Assembly: GCA_937872325.1 (NCBI GenBank)
Contig: CALMSN010000290.1
Span: 1-32,897, forward strand
Reading direction: 5' to 3'
DNA: 32,897 bases
From: an uncultured Xanthobacter sp.
GTDB lineage: Bacteria > Pseudomonadota > Alphaproteobacteria > Rhizobiales > Xanthobacteraceae
Positions 16,103 through 26,305 of the stretch are shown one piece after another. Below the pieces are notes generated by a model that was not told the origin of the DNA, searched no databases, and worked only from the letters and a program-made list of their open reading frames with translations. The translations under genes were made by a program, and so were the position numbers. How positions within the stretch are numbered: position 1 is the stretch's first letter; each line of letters begins with the position of its first letter.

Positions 16103-17024
16103 CCGCGGCGGGACCGGAAGCCGCCCCGGCGCCGGTGAGGGCCAGGGCGCGGGCATAGACCTCCCGCTTGGGCCGGCCGGTCACGGCGGTCACGGCGGCC
16201 ACCGCATCCTTCAGCGAGCTTTCGCCGAGGGCGCGGGCCAGCGCCGCATCGACATCGGCATCACCGGCGGCCTCCTCCAGCGGCGGGCCCACCACCAGGA
16301 CGATCTCGCCCTTGGGCTCGGTCCCGGCATAGGCGGCGGCGAGGGTGGCGAGGTCGCCGCGGCGGACCTCCTCGAACGTCTTGGTCAGCTCCCGGCACAC
16401 CGCGGCCGGGCGAGGGCCGAGGCCGGCGGCGAGATCGGCGAGGCTTTCGGCAAGGCGCGGCCCGCTCTCGTAGAAGACGAGGCTCGCCGGCACCGCGGCC
16501 AAGGCGGCGATCCGGTTCTTCCGCTGCCCCGCCTTGGGGGGAAGGAAGCCGTCGAACAGGAAGCAATCGGTGGGCAGCCCGGCGGCCACCAGCGCCGCCA
16601 GCAGGGCGGAGGGGCCGGGCAGCGGGTGCACGGGATGCCCGGCGGCCACCGCCTCCACCACCAGCTTGTAGCCGGGATCGGAGACGAGGGGGGTGCCGGC
16701 ATCGGAGATCAGCGCCACCCGCTCGCCGGCGGCGAGGCGGGCGAGAAGCTTCGGCCGGGCGCTGGCGCCGTTGTGATCGTGATAGGCCACCAGCGGGGTG
16801 GCGATGGCATAGCGGTCCATCAGCCGGCGGGAGATCCGGGTGTCCTCGCAGGCGACGACGTCGGCGCCGGCCAGCGTCTCCAGGGCGCGCACGGTGATGT
16901 CGCCGAGATTGCCGATGGGCGTCGCCACCACATGCAGGCCCGGCGCGAGGGAGGGCGCGGGCACGGTGGATCCGGCGACGAGGAAGGTGCGCGCATGCGC
17001 GGCGGACGCGGCGGGGAAGGCCAT
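16095..17024 (-). CDS. rsmI: 16S rRNA (cytidine(1402)-2'-O)-methyltransferase
   Basis: Methylates the 2'-hydroxyl of C1402 in the ribosomal P-site using S-adenosylmethionine. The protein is 309 residues from the ATG at 17024; the open frame further upstream is repeat-derived. TPIGNLGDITVRALETL (about residues 36-52), CEDTRISRRLM, ALISDAGTPLVSDPGYKLV and LPGPSALLAALVAAGLP are the tetrapyrrole-methylase-fold motifs of RsmI, and a C-terminal HTH-like region (KREVYARAL) follows. It overlaps yraN, so both are probably co-transcribed. Confidence 0.95.
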   Translation of the reverse strand: MAFPAASAAHARTFLVAGSTVPAPSLAPGLHVVATPIGNLGDITVRALETLAGADVVACEDTRISRRLMDRYAIATPLVAYHDHNGASARPKLLARLAAGERVALISDAGTPLVSDPGYKLVVEAVAAGHPVHPLPGPSALLAALVAAGLPTDCFLFDGFLPPKAGQRKNRIAALAAVPASLVFYESGPRLAESLADLAAGLGPRPAAVCRELTKTFEEVRRGDLATLAAAYAGTEPKGEIVLVVGPPLEEAAGDADVDAALARALGESSLKDAVAAVTAVTGRPKREVYARALALTGAGAASGPAADG

Positions 17025-17751
17025 GGCCGCAGCATAGCGCGCCACCGCCGCCCGGCAAGGCACGGCGGCCGCTGATGCAGGCGTTGGCCGGGCGGGGATC
17101 AGGATTTTTCGCGTTGGCGTGTGGGGAAGAGGACGAGTGCCGGGATACGGCCCAGCCGCCGCCGCGGCGGCTCCGCAGCGCGAGTCCCTGCTTTCCATCA
17201 GGGGCTCCCTCTCCCGCCTGCGGGGGAGGGCCGGGGAGGGGCCGGCGGTCGGAGAAAGGGCGAGGCCTGCGACAAGGGTTCCCGGCGGCGGTGCGGGATC
17301 GGGAGCATTCCCCCGAACCCTCGCCCGCCCGCGAGAGAGGGCGCGCCTCTAGCGCAGGGACAGGCTTCGGCCGGCGCAGCGGCGATTGCCGGAAGCTTCG
17401 TGGCCGGCTGACGGCATTGGCGGTTCCGCGGCCCGATTCGCTGCTTTCCATCAGGGCTCCCTCTCCCGCTTGCGGGGGAGGGCCGGGGAGGGGGCCGGCC
17501 TGCGACAAGGGTTCCCGGCGGCGGTGTGGGATCGGGAGCATTTCCCCCCCCTCCCCCGCAAGCGGGAGAGGGGGACGCCTCGCGCCGGGATGGGCTTCAG
17601 CCGGCGCAGCGGCGATTACCGGAGGCTTCGTGGACGGCTGACGGCCGCGGCCGTTTTGCGGCCCGGCTGCCGGATGTCTACCGGGAGAGAGCGCATCTGC
17701 TCCGCCCGTGCCCCGTCCTGAGATGCCGCCGGCGCGCTCCGGCGTGCGGTC
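17025..17751. other. Gene-free region filled by a tandem repeat
   Basis: This 727-nt gap between rsmI and the next gene is largely the ~250-bp tandem duplication described in the next entry. Short open frames across it translate repeat sequence and look non-coding. The rsmI promoter must lie near its left edge, but I did not identify one. Confidence 0.6.
17166..17665. repeat. Two ~250-bp tandem units, each with an inverted palindrome pair
   Basis: Unit 1 (about 17166-17418) and unit 2 (about 17419-17665) share CTGCTTTCCATCAGG, GCGACAAGGGTTCCCGGCGG and GGCGCAGCGGCGATT..CGG at matching offsets, with scattered differences. A fragment resembling a third start follows unit 2. Each unit carries a 24-bp palindrome pair in inverted orientation (17207-17230 with 17318-17341; 17459-17482 with 17549-17572). 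The palindromes are the same family as those at 274-388. The second pair is nearly perfect; the right copy in unit 1 is degenerate. Confidence 0.75.
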
Positions 17752-18681
17752 TCAGCGAACGTCGATGCTGTCGCGCAGGGCGCGCAGGCGGCCGTAGATG
17801 TCGGTGAAGGCGGCCTGCGGCGTCACCGCCACCATGCGGATGTGGGCGGTGGGGCCGAAGCGCAGCCACTGCACCACCTTCACGGGCGTGCCGGTGCCGG
17901 CATCCACCGCCGTCGCCATCACCTCGAAGCCGGGCTGGCCGGAGATGCGCAGGGGCTCAGCCCGCTCCAGCTTCATGTCCTTCACGCCGGGCACGCCCGA
18001 CAGCGACCGCATGGCGAACTGCCGGCGCTCGTCGTCGCGCGGGGCGCCCGGGGCGATGGCGACCATCACCAGTGGCTTGTCCTGGGCGTCGGCCGGGGTG
18101 GCGGCATCGGTGAGGATGGCGGCGCTGCCGCCCATGGTCCGCACCAGCCGGAAGCCGGAAAGATCGGCGATCGCGAACGGCAGCGCCGCCATTTGATCCT
18201 GCGGCGAGCGGAAGGCGAGGGTGGCGAAGGCCGCCTTCACCTCGTCCTCGGTGAAGGCCTCGGGCTCGATCGGCGCCTGCAGGGTGATGAGGGCGGTGGC
18301 CTGGTCGGTGCCGGCCAGCAGCACCCACTGGCGCACATGCGCGGGGCCGGTCGCCTGGGTGGCGACGAGGAAGATGCCGCGGCCGCCGGCCACCGGGAAG
18401 GGGGCCGAGGACTTCAGCGTGATGCCCTTGCGCGCCAGTCCCTCGGCGGTGAAGCCGGCCTCGATCTGGGCGTAGGCCTCCGGCGGCATCTCGACCACCA
18501 GCATCACGGCGCTCTTGGCGCGATCCTCGAAGCCGGCGAAGCTGCCGCTTTCCGCCATGCCCGGCGGCGGGACGAGGCCCACCGACGACCCGCGGGGGAA
18601 GACCGGATCGGCGGCGCGGGCGGCGCCGGCAAGGGCGAAGGCGAGGAAGGCGGCGCAGGCGAGGCGCATGAAAAGGCGCAT
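17752..18681 (-). CDS. Exported protein of unknown function
   Basis: A 309-residue protein with a clear Sec signal peptide (MRLFMRLACAAFLAFALAG, cleavage after ARA near residue 23). The mature part is soluble, with no further membrane segment. It has alternating beta-strand-like stretches and no cysteine or catalytic motif that I recognise. Segments such as GGRGIFLVATQ and RISGQPGFEVMATA suggest two similar halves dealing with a bound surface, but this is speculative. It lies 61 nt downstream of the alkB gene on the same strand and may be co-transcribed. I do not recognise the family. It is likely periplasmic. Confidence 0.75.
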   Translation of the reverse strand: MRLFMRLACAAFLAFALAGAARAADPVFPRGSSVGLVPPPGMAESGSFAGFEDRAKSAVMLVVEMPPEAYAQIEAGFTAEGLARKGITLKSSAPFPVAGGRGIFLVATQATGPAHVRQWVLLAGTDQATALITLQAPIEPEAFTEDEVKAAFATLAFRSPQDQMAALPFAIADLSGFRLVRTMGGSAAILTDAATPADAQDKPLVMVAIAPGAPRDDERRQFAMRSLSGVPGVKDMKLERAEPLRISGQPGFEVMATAVDAGTGTPVKVVQWLRFGPTAHIRMVAVTPQAAFTDIYGRLRALRDSIDVR

Positions 18682-18742
18682 GGACGGCTCCGGTGCGGCC
18701 CGAACGGGGAGATTCGCGATGGCCCGCAGCCTCGCACGATCC

Positions 18743-19402
18743 TTATCCCGCCGTCACCCGCCGCAGCGTGAGGTTGATCCGCCCACCCTCGGCAATCAGC
18801 GATGAGGTGCACGGCAGGATCCGGTCGATGCCGTGGAAGGCGAGCCGGCTCGGCCCGGACAGCAGGAACACGTCGCCGGAGGCGAGGCGGATCGAGCGGG
18901 TGGGCCCGCGTCGGCTCTCGCCGCCGAGCCGGAACACCGCGGTGTCGCCCAGCGAGACCGAAAGCACCGGGGCGGTGAAGTCGGCCTCGTCGCGGTCCTG
19001 GTGCAGGCTCATCCGGGCGCCGGCAGCGTAGGCGTTGATCAGGCAGGCCTCCGGCGGCGCGGCGCTTCCGGACAGGCGTGCCCACAGGTCGAGCAGGGAC
19101 GCAGGCAAAGGTGGCCAGGGGGCTCGCGTCTCCGGGTGGAAGGGCTGGTAGCGGTATCCGGCGGCATCCGACACCCAGCCCAGGGGCCCGCAATTGCTCA
19201 TGCGGACGGAAAACGGCGTGCCGGTCCGCGGCATGGTGGGGGTAAACAGCGGCGCTGCCCGCAGCACCGCGCAGATTTCGTCCAGCAATGCCGCCTGCGT
19301 GGCCGTGTCCAGCGCCTCGCGGTACCACAGGGCGCCGGGGGCGAGGGCGAGCGGCGCCGGGAACGGCTGCTTTTGCGATGGCTGCTGCATTGTCTCGCCC
19401 AT
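18743..19402 (-). CDS. alkB: AlkB-type DNA repair dioxygenase (2-oxoglutarate/Fe(II))
   Basis: Oxidative demethylase that removes 1-methyladenine and 3-methylcytosine lesions from DNA. It has 219 residues from the ATG at 19402, close to E. coli AlkB (216). The iron ligands are His134 and Asp136 in LHQDRDEAD and His190 in LAFHGIDRI; the 2-oxoglutarate-binding arginines are 208 and 214 in RINLTLR. NAYAAGARMSLHQD closely matches the E. coli motif. Its start is only 36 nt from that of the divergent VOC gene, so their promoters must overlap. No Ada-type regulator is encoded nearby. Confidence 0.94.
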   Translation of the reverse strand: MGETMQQPSQKQPFPAPLALAPGALWYREALDTATQAALLDEICAVLRAAPLFTPTMPRTGTPFSVRMSNCGPLGWVSDAAGYRYQPFHPETRAPWPPLPASLLDLWARLSGSAAPPEACLINAYAAGARMSLHQDRDEADFTAPVLSVSLGDTAVFRLGGESRRGPTRSIRLASGDVFLLSGPSRLAFHGIDRILPCTSSLIAEGGRINLTLRRVTAG

Positions 19403-19438
19403 GGCGCCATATAGAAGAAAGCGGACCGGGAGGTGAGG

Positions 19439-19867
19439 ATGGCACAGGACGGCATGGCCCACGACAACGACGAGGACCTGCCCCACGGCAGGTTCTATTG
19501 GAACGAGCTGATGACCGACGACGTGGACAAGGCCAAGGCCTTCTACGCCGCGACCCTCGGCTGGCAGTTCGCCGACATGCCCATGGACGAGCAGGGCGCC
19601 GACGGCCAGCCCAAGATCTATGCGGTGGCCCTGCTCGGCGAGGAGCCGGTGGCCGGGGTGATGGACATGACCGACCTGGTGCCGCCGGGCGTGCCGCCGC
19701 ACTGGTTCAGCTATATCTGCGTCGACGACATCGCCCGCCGGGTGGCGTTGCTGGAGGCGAATGGCGGTAGCGTGGTGCGTGCGCCGTTCGAGATTCCGGG
19801 GGTGGGGCGGATCGCGATCGTCGCCGACGCCACCGGCGCCTTCTTCGGCCTGATGATGCCGCAATAG
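19439..19867 (+). CDS. VOC (glyoxalase/bleomycin-resistance) family protein
   Basis: A 142-residue single-domain VOC protein from the ATG at 19439 (GGGAGG just upstream; a GTG two codons earlier is possible). The fold begins GRFYWNELMTDDVDKAKAFYAATLGW and closes with IPGVGRIAIVADATGAFFGLM. This type (GRFYWNEL.T.D...A..FY) is common in proteobacteria, often of unknown substrate. It is divergent from alkB. It is probably a cytoplasmic dimer; a lyase, dioxygenase or binding role cannot be decided. Confidence 0.85.
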   Translation: MAQDGMAHDNDEDLPHGRFYWNELMTDDVDKAKAFYAATLGWQFADMPMDEQGADGQPKIYAVALLGEEPVAGVMDMTDLVPPGVPPHWFSYICVDDIARRVALLEANGGSVVRAPFEIPGVGRIAIVADATGAFFGLMMPQ

Positions 19868-19962
19868 GGCGGGCGGCGCCGCGGCCCAAGGAAGGGCCCC
19901 TCGGCCGTCCTCGGGGCGGCTCGCGGGGATGTGAAAAAGCGTGCGGCGCTTTGCGTTCCCGC

Positions 19963-19994
19963 CTTGCGGCGCGAAAACGCCCCCCCTATATGCG
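19963..19994 (+). promoter_or_regulatory. RpoH (sigma-32) type promoter of dnaK
   Basis: CTTGCG (19963-19968) is followed after 16 nt by CCTATATGCG (19985-19994) within a C-run, matching the alphaproteobacterial heat-shock promoter pattern (CTTG...CYTATNT). It lies about 140 nt upstream of the dnaK ATG, leaving a long 5' leader. No CIRCE element was seen. Confidence 0.65.
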
Positions 19995-20132
19995 CCACGA
20001 TCGCCGTTCACGCGGCGAACCCCAATTCGAAGAGAAGGGGGCCGGCGGATCGGCTGCGGGAGGGGCTCGCAGCCCGGTCCCCCAGCGGGTGCCGTCAGGG
20101 CCCGGTCGGCCTGCCGACAAGGAGAAACATAT

Positions 20133-22028
<1,896 letters not shown>

Positions 22029-22053
22029 TCTTCCGCCATGGGCGATGATGATA

Positions 22054-22089
22054 GACGGCCTGTCCCGGTTTCGGCCTGGACAGGCCGTC
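22054..22089 (+). terminator. Hairpin downstream of dnaK
   Basis: A perfect 12-bp stem (GACGGCCTGTCC at 22054-22065 with GGACAGGCCGTC at 22078-22089) has a 12-nt loop, 25 nt past the dnaK stop. It has no T-run, so it is likely a 3'-end stabiliser or part of a two-hairpin terminator. Confidence 0.55.
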
Positions 22090-22130
22090 ACCTCGGAATA
22101 CGAAGATGACGGGCGCAGGACAGCCGTGCC

Positions 22131-22160
22131 GGGCGCCGCTGCCGGCGCCCTTCTCGTTTC
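22131..22160 (+). terminator. Intrinsic terminator after dnaK
   Basis: GGGCGCC (22131-22137), a 6-nt loop and GGCGCCC (22144-22150) are followed by TTCTCGTTTC, a modest T-rich tail. It is the best intrinsic-terminator candidate in the dnaK-dnaJ gap and would reduce read-through into dnaJ. Confidence 0.65.
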
Positions 22161-22460
22161 AGCGGCTGTGGCGCGGCGAGACGTCAGGGGCAAAATGCCC
22201 CGTCGCCTGATCAGGCCGACGTGCTCGATGGCCACCCCTCGACGGTGGATGAGGCCGGCAGGCGCGCCCGGCTTCCCGCAGCTCCGGCGGTCGTCGCCGT
22301 GACAGCTCGAAGCCCCGTCGAGACGCGCATGGCGCGGGCGGGCATGGCCAATCAGGCCTGGGCGGGTTATCGCAGGGGCTTGTTCATGTGCGAGGCGGAG
22401 CCGGGCATAAGGTGGCCGGGCAGACCCTGTCGGAAAAATTGAGTGAGGTCTTCTGACGCC

Positions 22461-23621
22461 ATGTCGAAGCGTGACTATTATGATACCCTCGGCTGCGACC
22501 GGGGCGCCGACGAGGTGGTGCTCAAGGCCTCCTATCGCAAGCTCGCCATGAAGTGGCACCCGGACCGCAACCAGGGTAACGGCGAAGCCGAGATCAGGTT
22601 CAAGGAAGTCAACGAGGCCTACGAGGTCCTCAAGGACCCGCAGAAGCGCGCCGCCTATGACCGCTTCGGCCATGCCGCCTTCGAGAACGGCATGGGCGGC
22701 GGCGGTGGGGCCGGCCCCGGGTTCGGCGGCGACTTCGCCTCCTCCTTCGCCGACATCTTCGACGATCTGTTCGGCGGCGCCATGGGTCGCGGCCGGGGCG
22801 GCGCGGCTGGCGGGGCTGCCGGTGGCGGCCGCGGGCGCGGCGCGGACCTGCGCTACAACATGGAGATCACGCTCGAAGAGGCCTTCAACGGCAAGACGGC
22901 GCAGATCAAGATTCCCACGGCAGTGAGCTGCGAGGCCTGCCACGGCAGCGGCGCCAAGCCGGGCACCCAGCCCAAGGCCTGCCGCACCTGCGGCGGCGCC
23001 GGCAAGATCCGCCATGCCCAGGGCTTCTTCACCCTGGAGCGCACCTGCCCGACCTGTGGCGGCCGCGGCTCCGTCATCGAGGATCCCTGCGGCGCGTGCG
23101 GCGGCGCCGGGCGGGTCACCAAGGAGCGTAGCCTTTCCGTGGAGATCCCGGCCGGAGTCGAGGACGGCACCCGCATTCGCCTCGCCGGCGAGGGCGAGGC
23201 CGGCGTGCGCGGCGGCACGGCGGGCGACCTCTACATCTTCCTGTCGCTGGAGCCGCACCCCTTCTTCCAGCGCGAGGGGGCCGACCTCTATTGCCGGGTG
23301 CCCATCTCCATGGTCACGGCGGCGCTGGGCGGCGCGGTGGAGGTGCCGACCGTCGAGGGCGACAAGACCAAGGTGAAGGTGCCCGAGGGCACCCAGTCGC
23401 AGAAGCGCTTCCGCCTCACCGGCAAGGGCATGCCTATCCTGCGCTCGCGCGCCCGCGGCGACATGTACGTGCAGGTGGTGGTGGAGACGCCGCAGAAGCT
23501 CAACAAGCGGCAGCGGGAGCTGCTCGCCGAGTTCGACAAGGAATGCTCCGGCGAGACCCATCCCGAGGCCACCGGCTTCTTCGCCAAGGTGAAGGAGTTC
23601 TTCCAGGGCGAGGGGGCCTGA
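22461..23621 (+). CDS. dnaJ: Chaperone DnaJ (Hsp40)
   Basis: Co-chaperone that delivers substrates to DnaK and stimulates its ATPase; 386 residues from the ATG at 22461. The J domain (residues 1-70) has HPD at 33-35. A Gly/Phe-rich region (about 75-130) follows, with an Ala/Gly/Arg-rich insert. The zinc domain has four CxxCxGxG-type repeats ([32 protein letters not shown]), then the C-terminal substrate domains. This is a complete type I DnaJ. Its stop lies within a 14-bp palindrome shared with the convergent gene's stop. Confidence 0.97.
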   Translation: MSKRDYYDTLGCDRGADEVVLKASYRKLAMKWHPDRNQGNGEAEIRFKEVNEAYEVLKDPQKRAAYDRFGHAAFENGMGGGGGAGPGFGGDFASSFADIFDDLFGGAMGRGRGGAAGGAAGGGRGRGADLRYNMEITLEEAFNGKTAQIKIPTAVSCEACHGSGAKPGTQPKACRTCGGAGKIRHAQGFFTLERTCPTCGGRGSVIEDPCGACGGAGRVTKERSLSVEIPAGVEDGTRIRLAGEGEAGVRGGTAGDLYIFLSLEPHPFFQREGADLYCRVPISMVTAALGGAVEVPTVEGDKTKVKVPEGTQSQKRFRLTGKGMPILRSRARGDMYVQVVVETPQKLNKRQRELLAEFDKECSGETHPEATGFFAKVKEFFQGEGA

Positions 23622-23627
23622 GGCGCC

Positions 23628-24185
23628 TCAGCGCTTCGCGGGCGCGCGCTGGCCGATGAAGAACGTGGCCTTGGCGCCCCGCTGCGCTTCCGGATTGAGC
23701 GTGAGCATCGCCGCATAGGTCCTGTCGCGGATGGTGCCGGTGAAGTCCTGCACCGTGGCGACGGTGCCATCGGAATTCTGCTTGCGGGTCGGCGGTGAGG
23801 ATTTGAACGGGGCGCCGTCTCCCGCCATCATGCTTGTGATCTGCTGGATCATGGCTGGAGCCACCGGCCCGTAGCTCATCACCGTGCAGCCCGTGCTGGG
23901 ACTCCAGGCGATGATCGTCTGCGTGTGCGGGAGCACGAAGACCTCGGTATCCGCGACGGCCTTCTGCAGATCGGACGTGAGGCGGGGATCCTGCCGGAGC
24001 CCTGCGCTCTTGGCGTAGGTCGCGATGGTCGTGCCGGTCATGGTCGCGGGTATGCATCCCAGCAGGACCATGTCCGCGAAGGATGCCCCCACGGCGGTTT
24101 CAGCCTGGGCCGGCAACGGGGAGAGCAGCAGCCCGGCCAGGGCCGTGAGCGCGGTGAAGCACTTGGCGGGCCTGCCGGGTCTCAC
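23628..24185 (-). CDS. Small exported protein of unknown function
   Basis: A 185-residue protein with a GTG start at 24185 that overlaps the stop of the M23 peptidase gene (GTGA), so its translation is probably coupled. A signal peptide is evident (KCFTALTALAGLLLSPLPAQA, cleavage near residue 28). The mature part has two cysteines (GCIPATM and STGCTVMSYGP) that could form a disulfide, and no recognised catalytic motif. Its coupling to an exported cell-wall peptidase suggests a shared periplasmic task, but no function can be assigned. It converges with dnaJ at a 6-nt gap. Confidence 0.7.
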   Translation of the reverse strand: MRPGRPAKCFTALTALAGLLLSPLPAQAETAVGASFADMVLLGCIPATMTGTTIATYAKSAGLRQDPRLTSDLQKAVADTEVFVLPHTQTIIAWSPSTGCTVMSYGPVAPAMIQQITSMMAGDGAPFKSSPPTRKQNSDGTVATVQDFTGTIRDRTYAAMLTLNPEAQRGAKATFFIGQRAPAKR

Positions 24186-25378
24186 TCGAAATCCACCACC
24201 TGGTTGTTGAGCGGAAGCTGGTCGCGGTGCGGGCCGGCGAGCGCCTTGGCGTCGATTTTCGGCGGCTTGCCGGTTTCGAACACGTCGTCAGTGTCGTCTG
24301 CCATTACCCCGGCCCCGGTAAACCTAGTGAAGACGTAGGGCAGGGAGTTGGCGTCGAGGGGCGAGGTGCCGTCCATCACATGGAAGTGGAGGTGCGGTGC
24401 GGTGGAGTTGCCGGTGTTCCCCAGCAGGCCCAGCACGTCGCCGGTCTTCACCCTGTCGCCCAGCTTCACCTTCAGGCTGTTGCGCTGGAGGTGGGCGTAG
24501 AAGGCGTAGGCGCCGCCGCCGATGTCCACCACCACCATGTTGCCGCCGAGATTCTCCGGGGTGATGCCCTTGGCCTCGGCGCCGGGCACCTGCTCGCCGG
24601 TATCGTCATAGAGGTTCACCACCACGCCGTCGGCCACCGAATGCACCGGGGTGCCGTAATAGGCATAGCTGCCGAGCTTCGCGGCCTCGCCGGTGAACAG
24701 CCGGTCCGAGCGGTCGAGCTTCACCCAGTCGATGGCGAAGCGCTCCGGCACCCGGAGCGTGCCGTTCACCGCCATCACCGCGCCGCGGTGGGCGGTGATG
24801 GCGTCGCAGCAGCCGTTCACCGCCACCCATCCGGTCCCGCGCAGCGGCGGGGCGATCACCACCGCCGGCTTGCCGATGCCGGTGACGCCGCCGGTGAAGG
24901 TGAAGTTCGCCGGCAGCGGCGCATCCTTGGGCAGCGGCGTCGGCTTGCCGTCCGGCCCCGCGGCCTGGCGGGTGGCGGAGATCCGGGCGGCGACCGCCTT
25001 CGGTAGCGCCGCATCCCGGGCGAAGGTGACGTCCATGAAGACGATCGCGGTGCCGCCAGGGGCGAGCGTCCGGCCGCTGCCGGCATAGACCTGCATCAGC
25101 GCGCCCAGCGCATCTCCCTCCAGCGCCCACAGGCTCCGGCCCTCGCCATCCACCGCGGTGACGGTGTCGAGGGTGATGAAGTTCTTGCTCGGGTTGGTGA
25201 CGAACAGCTCGTAGGCGAGATGCACCCGGTCATCGGCGCCCAGCACCGGGTTCGGCGGGGCAATGGGCGTCACGGTGATCTGGGTCAGCACCTCGCCGGT
25301 CTTGAGCGACTGGGCGGATGCCGGCAGCGCGGCGGCGAGCGGGAGGAGGAGCAAAGCGAGCGGCAGGGCGGGGTGCAT
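24182..25378 (-). CDS. Exported M23-family (LytM-type) metallopeptidase
   Basis: A 398-residue protein with a signal peptide (MHPALPLALLLLPLAAALPASA) and a beta-rich N-terminal domain (about 25-180). A C-terminal peptidase M23 domain follows, of the kind that cuts peptidoglycan cross-links or acts as an amidase activator. Visible M23 marks are GTPVHSVADGVVV, GNMVVVDIGGGAYAFYAHLQ, GDRVKTGDVLGLLGNTGNS and the metal-binding HLHFH. The usual first-metal-ligand motif HxxxD reads RFAID here; I recall the same in close relatives, so the histidine may be family-specifically absent. Whether it is catalytic is open. It is followed by the coupled small exported protein. Confidence 0.85.
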   Translation of the reverse strand: MHPALPLALLLLPLAAALPASAQSLKTGEVLTQITVTPIAPPNPVLGADDRVHLAYELFVTNPSKNFITLDTVTAVDGEGRSLWALEGDALGALMQVYAGSGRTLAPGGTAIVFMDVTFARDAALPKAVAARISATRQAAGPDGKPTPLPKDAPLPANFTFTGGVTGIGKPAVVIAPPLRGTGWVAVNGCCDAITAHRGAVMAVNGTLRVPERFAIDWVKLDRSDRLFTGEAAKLGSYAYYGTPVHSVADGVVVNLYDDTGEQVPGAEAKGITPENLGGNMVVVDIGGGAYAFYAHLQRNSLKVKLGDRVKTGDVLGLLGNTGNSTAPHLHFHVMDGTSPLDANSLPYVFTRFTGAGVMADDTDDVFETGKPPKIDAKALAGPHRDQLPLNNQVVDFE

Positions 25379-25678
25379 CGCGAAACCTCGGCAGAAGCTT
25401 GCGCAGGGGCAGGCGCGTCAGGCTCGGCCAGGAACGCACGCGCGGCAAGCGATTTTCGAGGGGGTTATGCCTTTTTCCGCGCGGCGCTGTCGGCGCGCCG
25501 GTACCGGGTCGTGGGCTCCGCCGGAGGGCGCCCGACGGTCTGGCCGCGGTTGAACACCCGCAGCCCGCTGGCGGCCGGCTCGCACGTCCTGCGCGCCGGC
25601 GCGGGTCGCTGGCACCGGGATCCGGCCGGGCAGCCTGTTTCCTCTTGGAAACGCGCTACCCGGCAGAACTTCAGCCGA
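25379..25678. other. Gap upstream of the M23 gene
   Basis: A 300-nt gap on the promoter side of the M23 gene. I see no gene, no convincing promoter and no long hairpin. The short dyad CTCCG-C-CGGAG near 25519-25529 is probably chance. Confidence 0.4.
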
Positions 25679-26254
25679 TCACAGATCGTGGCCGCGCTTC
25701 TTCATCTCGGCGCGGATGGCCTCCACCGCCTCGCCGTTCAGCGTGGCGCCCCAGGCCTGGATGGAACGCATGGCCTGCGGGAAGATGACCGACCGCTCGG
25801 CCACCAGCTTCTGTCCGACCGGGGTGCGGTAGAAGGCGATGGCCTCCTTCAGCTCGGCTTCGGAAAAGCGGGTGGCGTAGATGCCGGCCAGCAGGTCGAG
25901 CATTTCGGACTGGCGCTGCTCGAACTGCGGGCGCACGGCGGCGGCAGCCTCGGTCAGCGGCTTCACCAGGTCCGGGTTGGTCTGCAGGAAGAAGCGGGCG
26001 GCGCCGTCGACGATGCTCGGCACGATGCCGTCGAAGATCCGGGCCTCGCCATTGATGCTCACCAGCTCCCGCGCCAGGCTCATCTGCGCGGCGCTGGGGG
26101 CCGGGGCGGGGGCCGGGGGCTTGGCGGGGGCCGCCGGAGCCTGGGCCATCTGCGCCTGCGCGTGGGCGGCGCTTCCAGCCAGGGCCGGCACTGCGGCCAG
26201 GATCGCCAGCGCCGCAACGCGCGCCAGCCTGCCACGGGAACCCGTAACCATCAT
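25679..26254 (-). CDS. DUF2059-family exported protein
   Basis: A 191-residue protein with a signal peptide (RLARVAALAILAAVPALAGSAAHA), then an Ala/Pro-rich linker (about 34-55) and an alpha-helical domain. The domain matches the DUF2059 pattern: LARELVSINGEARIFDG early, and YATRFSEAELKEAIAFYRTPVGQKLV later. The FY.(T/S)P.G.K segment is the family's hallmark. The protein is periplasmic; function unknown for the family. It lies 51 nt downstream of rpiA on the same strand and may be co-transcribed. A second ATG one codon in is equally possible as the start. Confidence 0.82.
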   Translation of the reverse strand: MMVTGSRGRLARVAALAILAAVPALAGSAAHAQAQMAQAPAAPAKPPAPAPAPSAAQMSLARELVSINGEARIFDGIVPSIVDGAARFFLQTNPDLVKPLTEAAAAVRPQFEQRQSEMLDLLAGIYATRFSEAELKEAIAFYRTPVGQKLVAERSVIFPQAMRSIQAWGATLNGEAVEAIRAEMKKRGHDL

Positions 26255-26305
26255 CGTTGTCTCCGGAAATGAGGAAGGCCGGCCAGGGCGCCCTTGGCGG
26301 CGCGC

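Larger units (their letters stand above)
22029..22460. other. dnaK-dnaJ intergenic region
   Basis: No gene is seen. Two hairpins follow dnaK (22054-22089 and 22131-22150). Further right are a 15-bp dyad GGGGCAAAATGCCCC (22187-22201) and the palindrome GCCTGATCAGGC (22205-22216). A dnaJ promoter is expected on the right side, but I found no convincing -35/-10 pair. Confidence 0.5.

Noticed and set aside
17166..17665. CRISPR array
   Set aside because: There are only two long imperfect units with no short spacers, and no cas genes nearby.
17119..17807. Several 70-110-codon open frames between rsmI and the exported protein gene
   Set aside because: They translate the tandem repeat and its palindromes in different frames, with no consistent product or ribosome-binding site.
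22380..22405. dnaJ promoter (TTGTTC ... GGCATAAG)
   Set aside because: Spacing between the elements is about 20 nt, and the match to either sigma-70 or RpoH patterns is weak.
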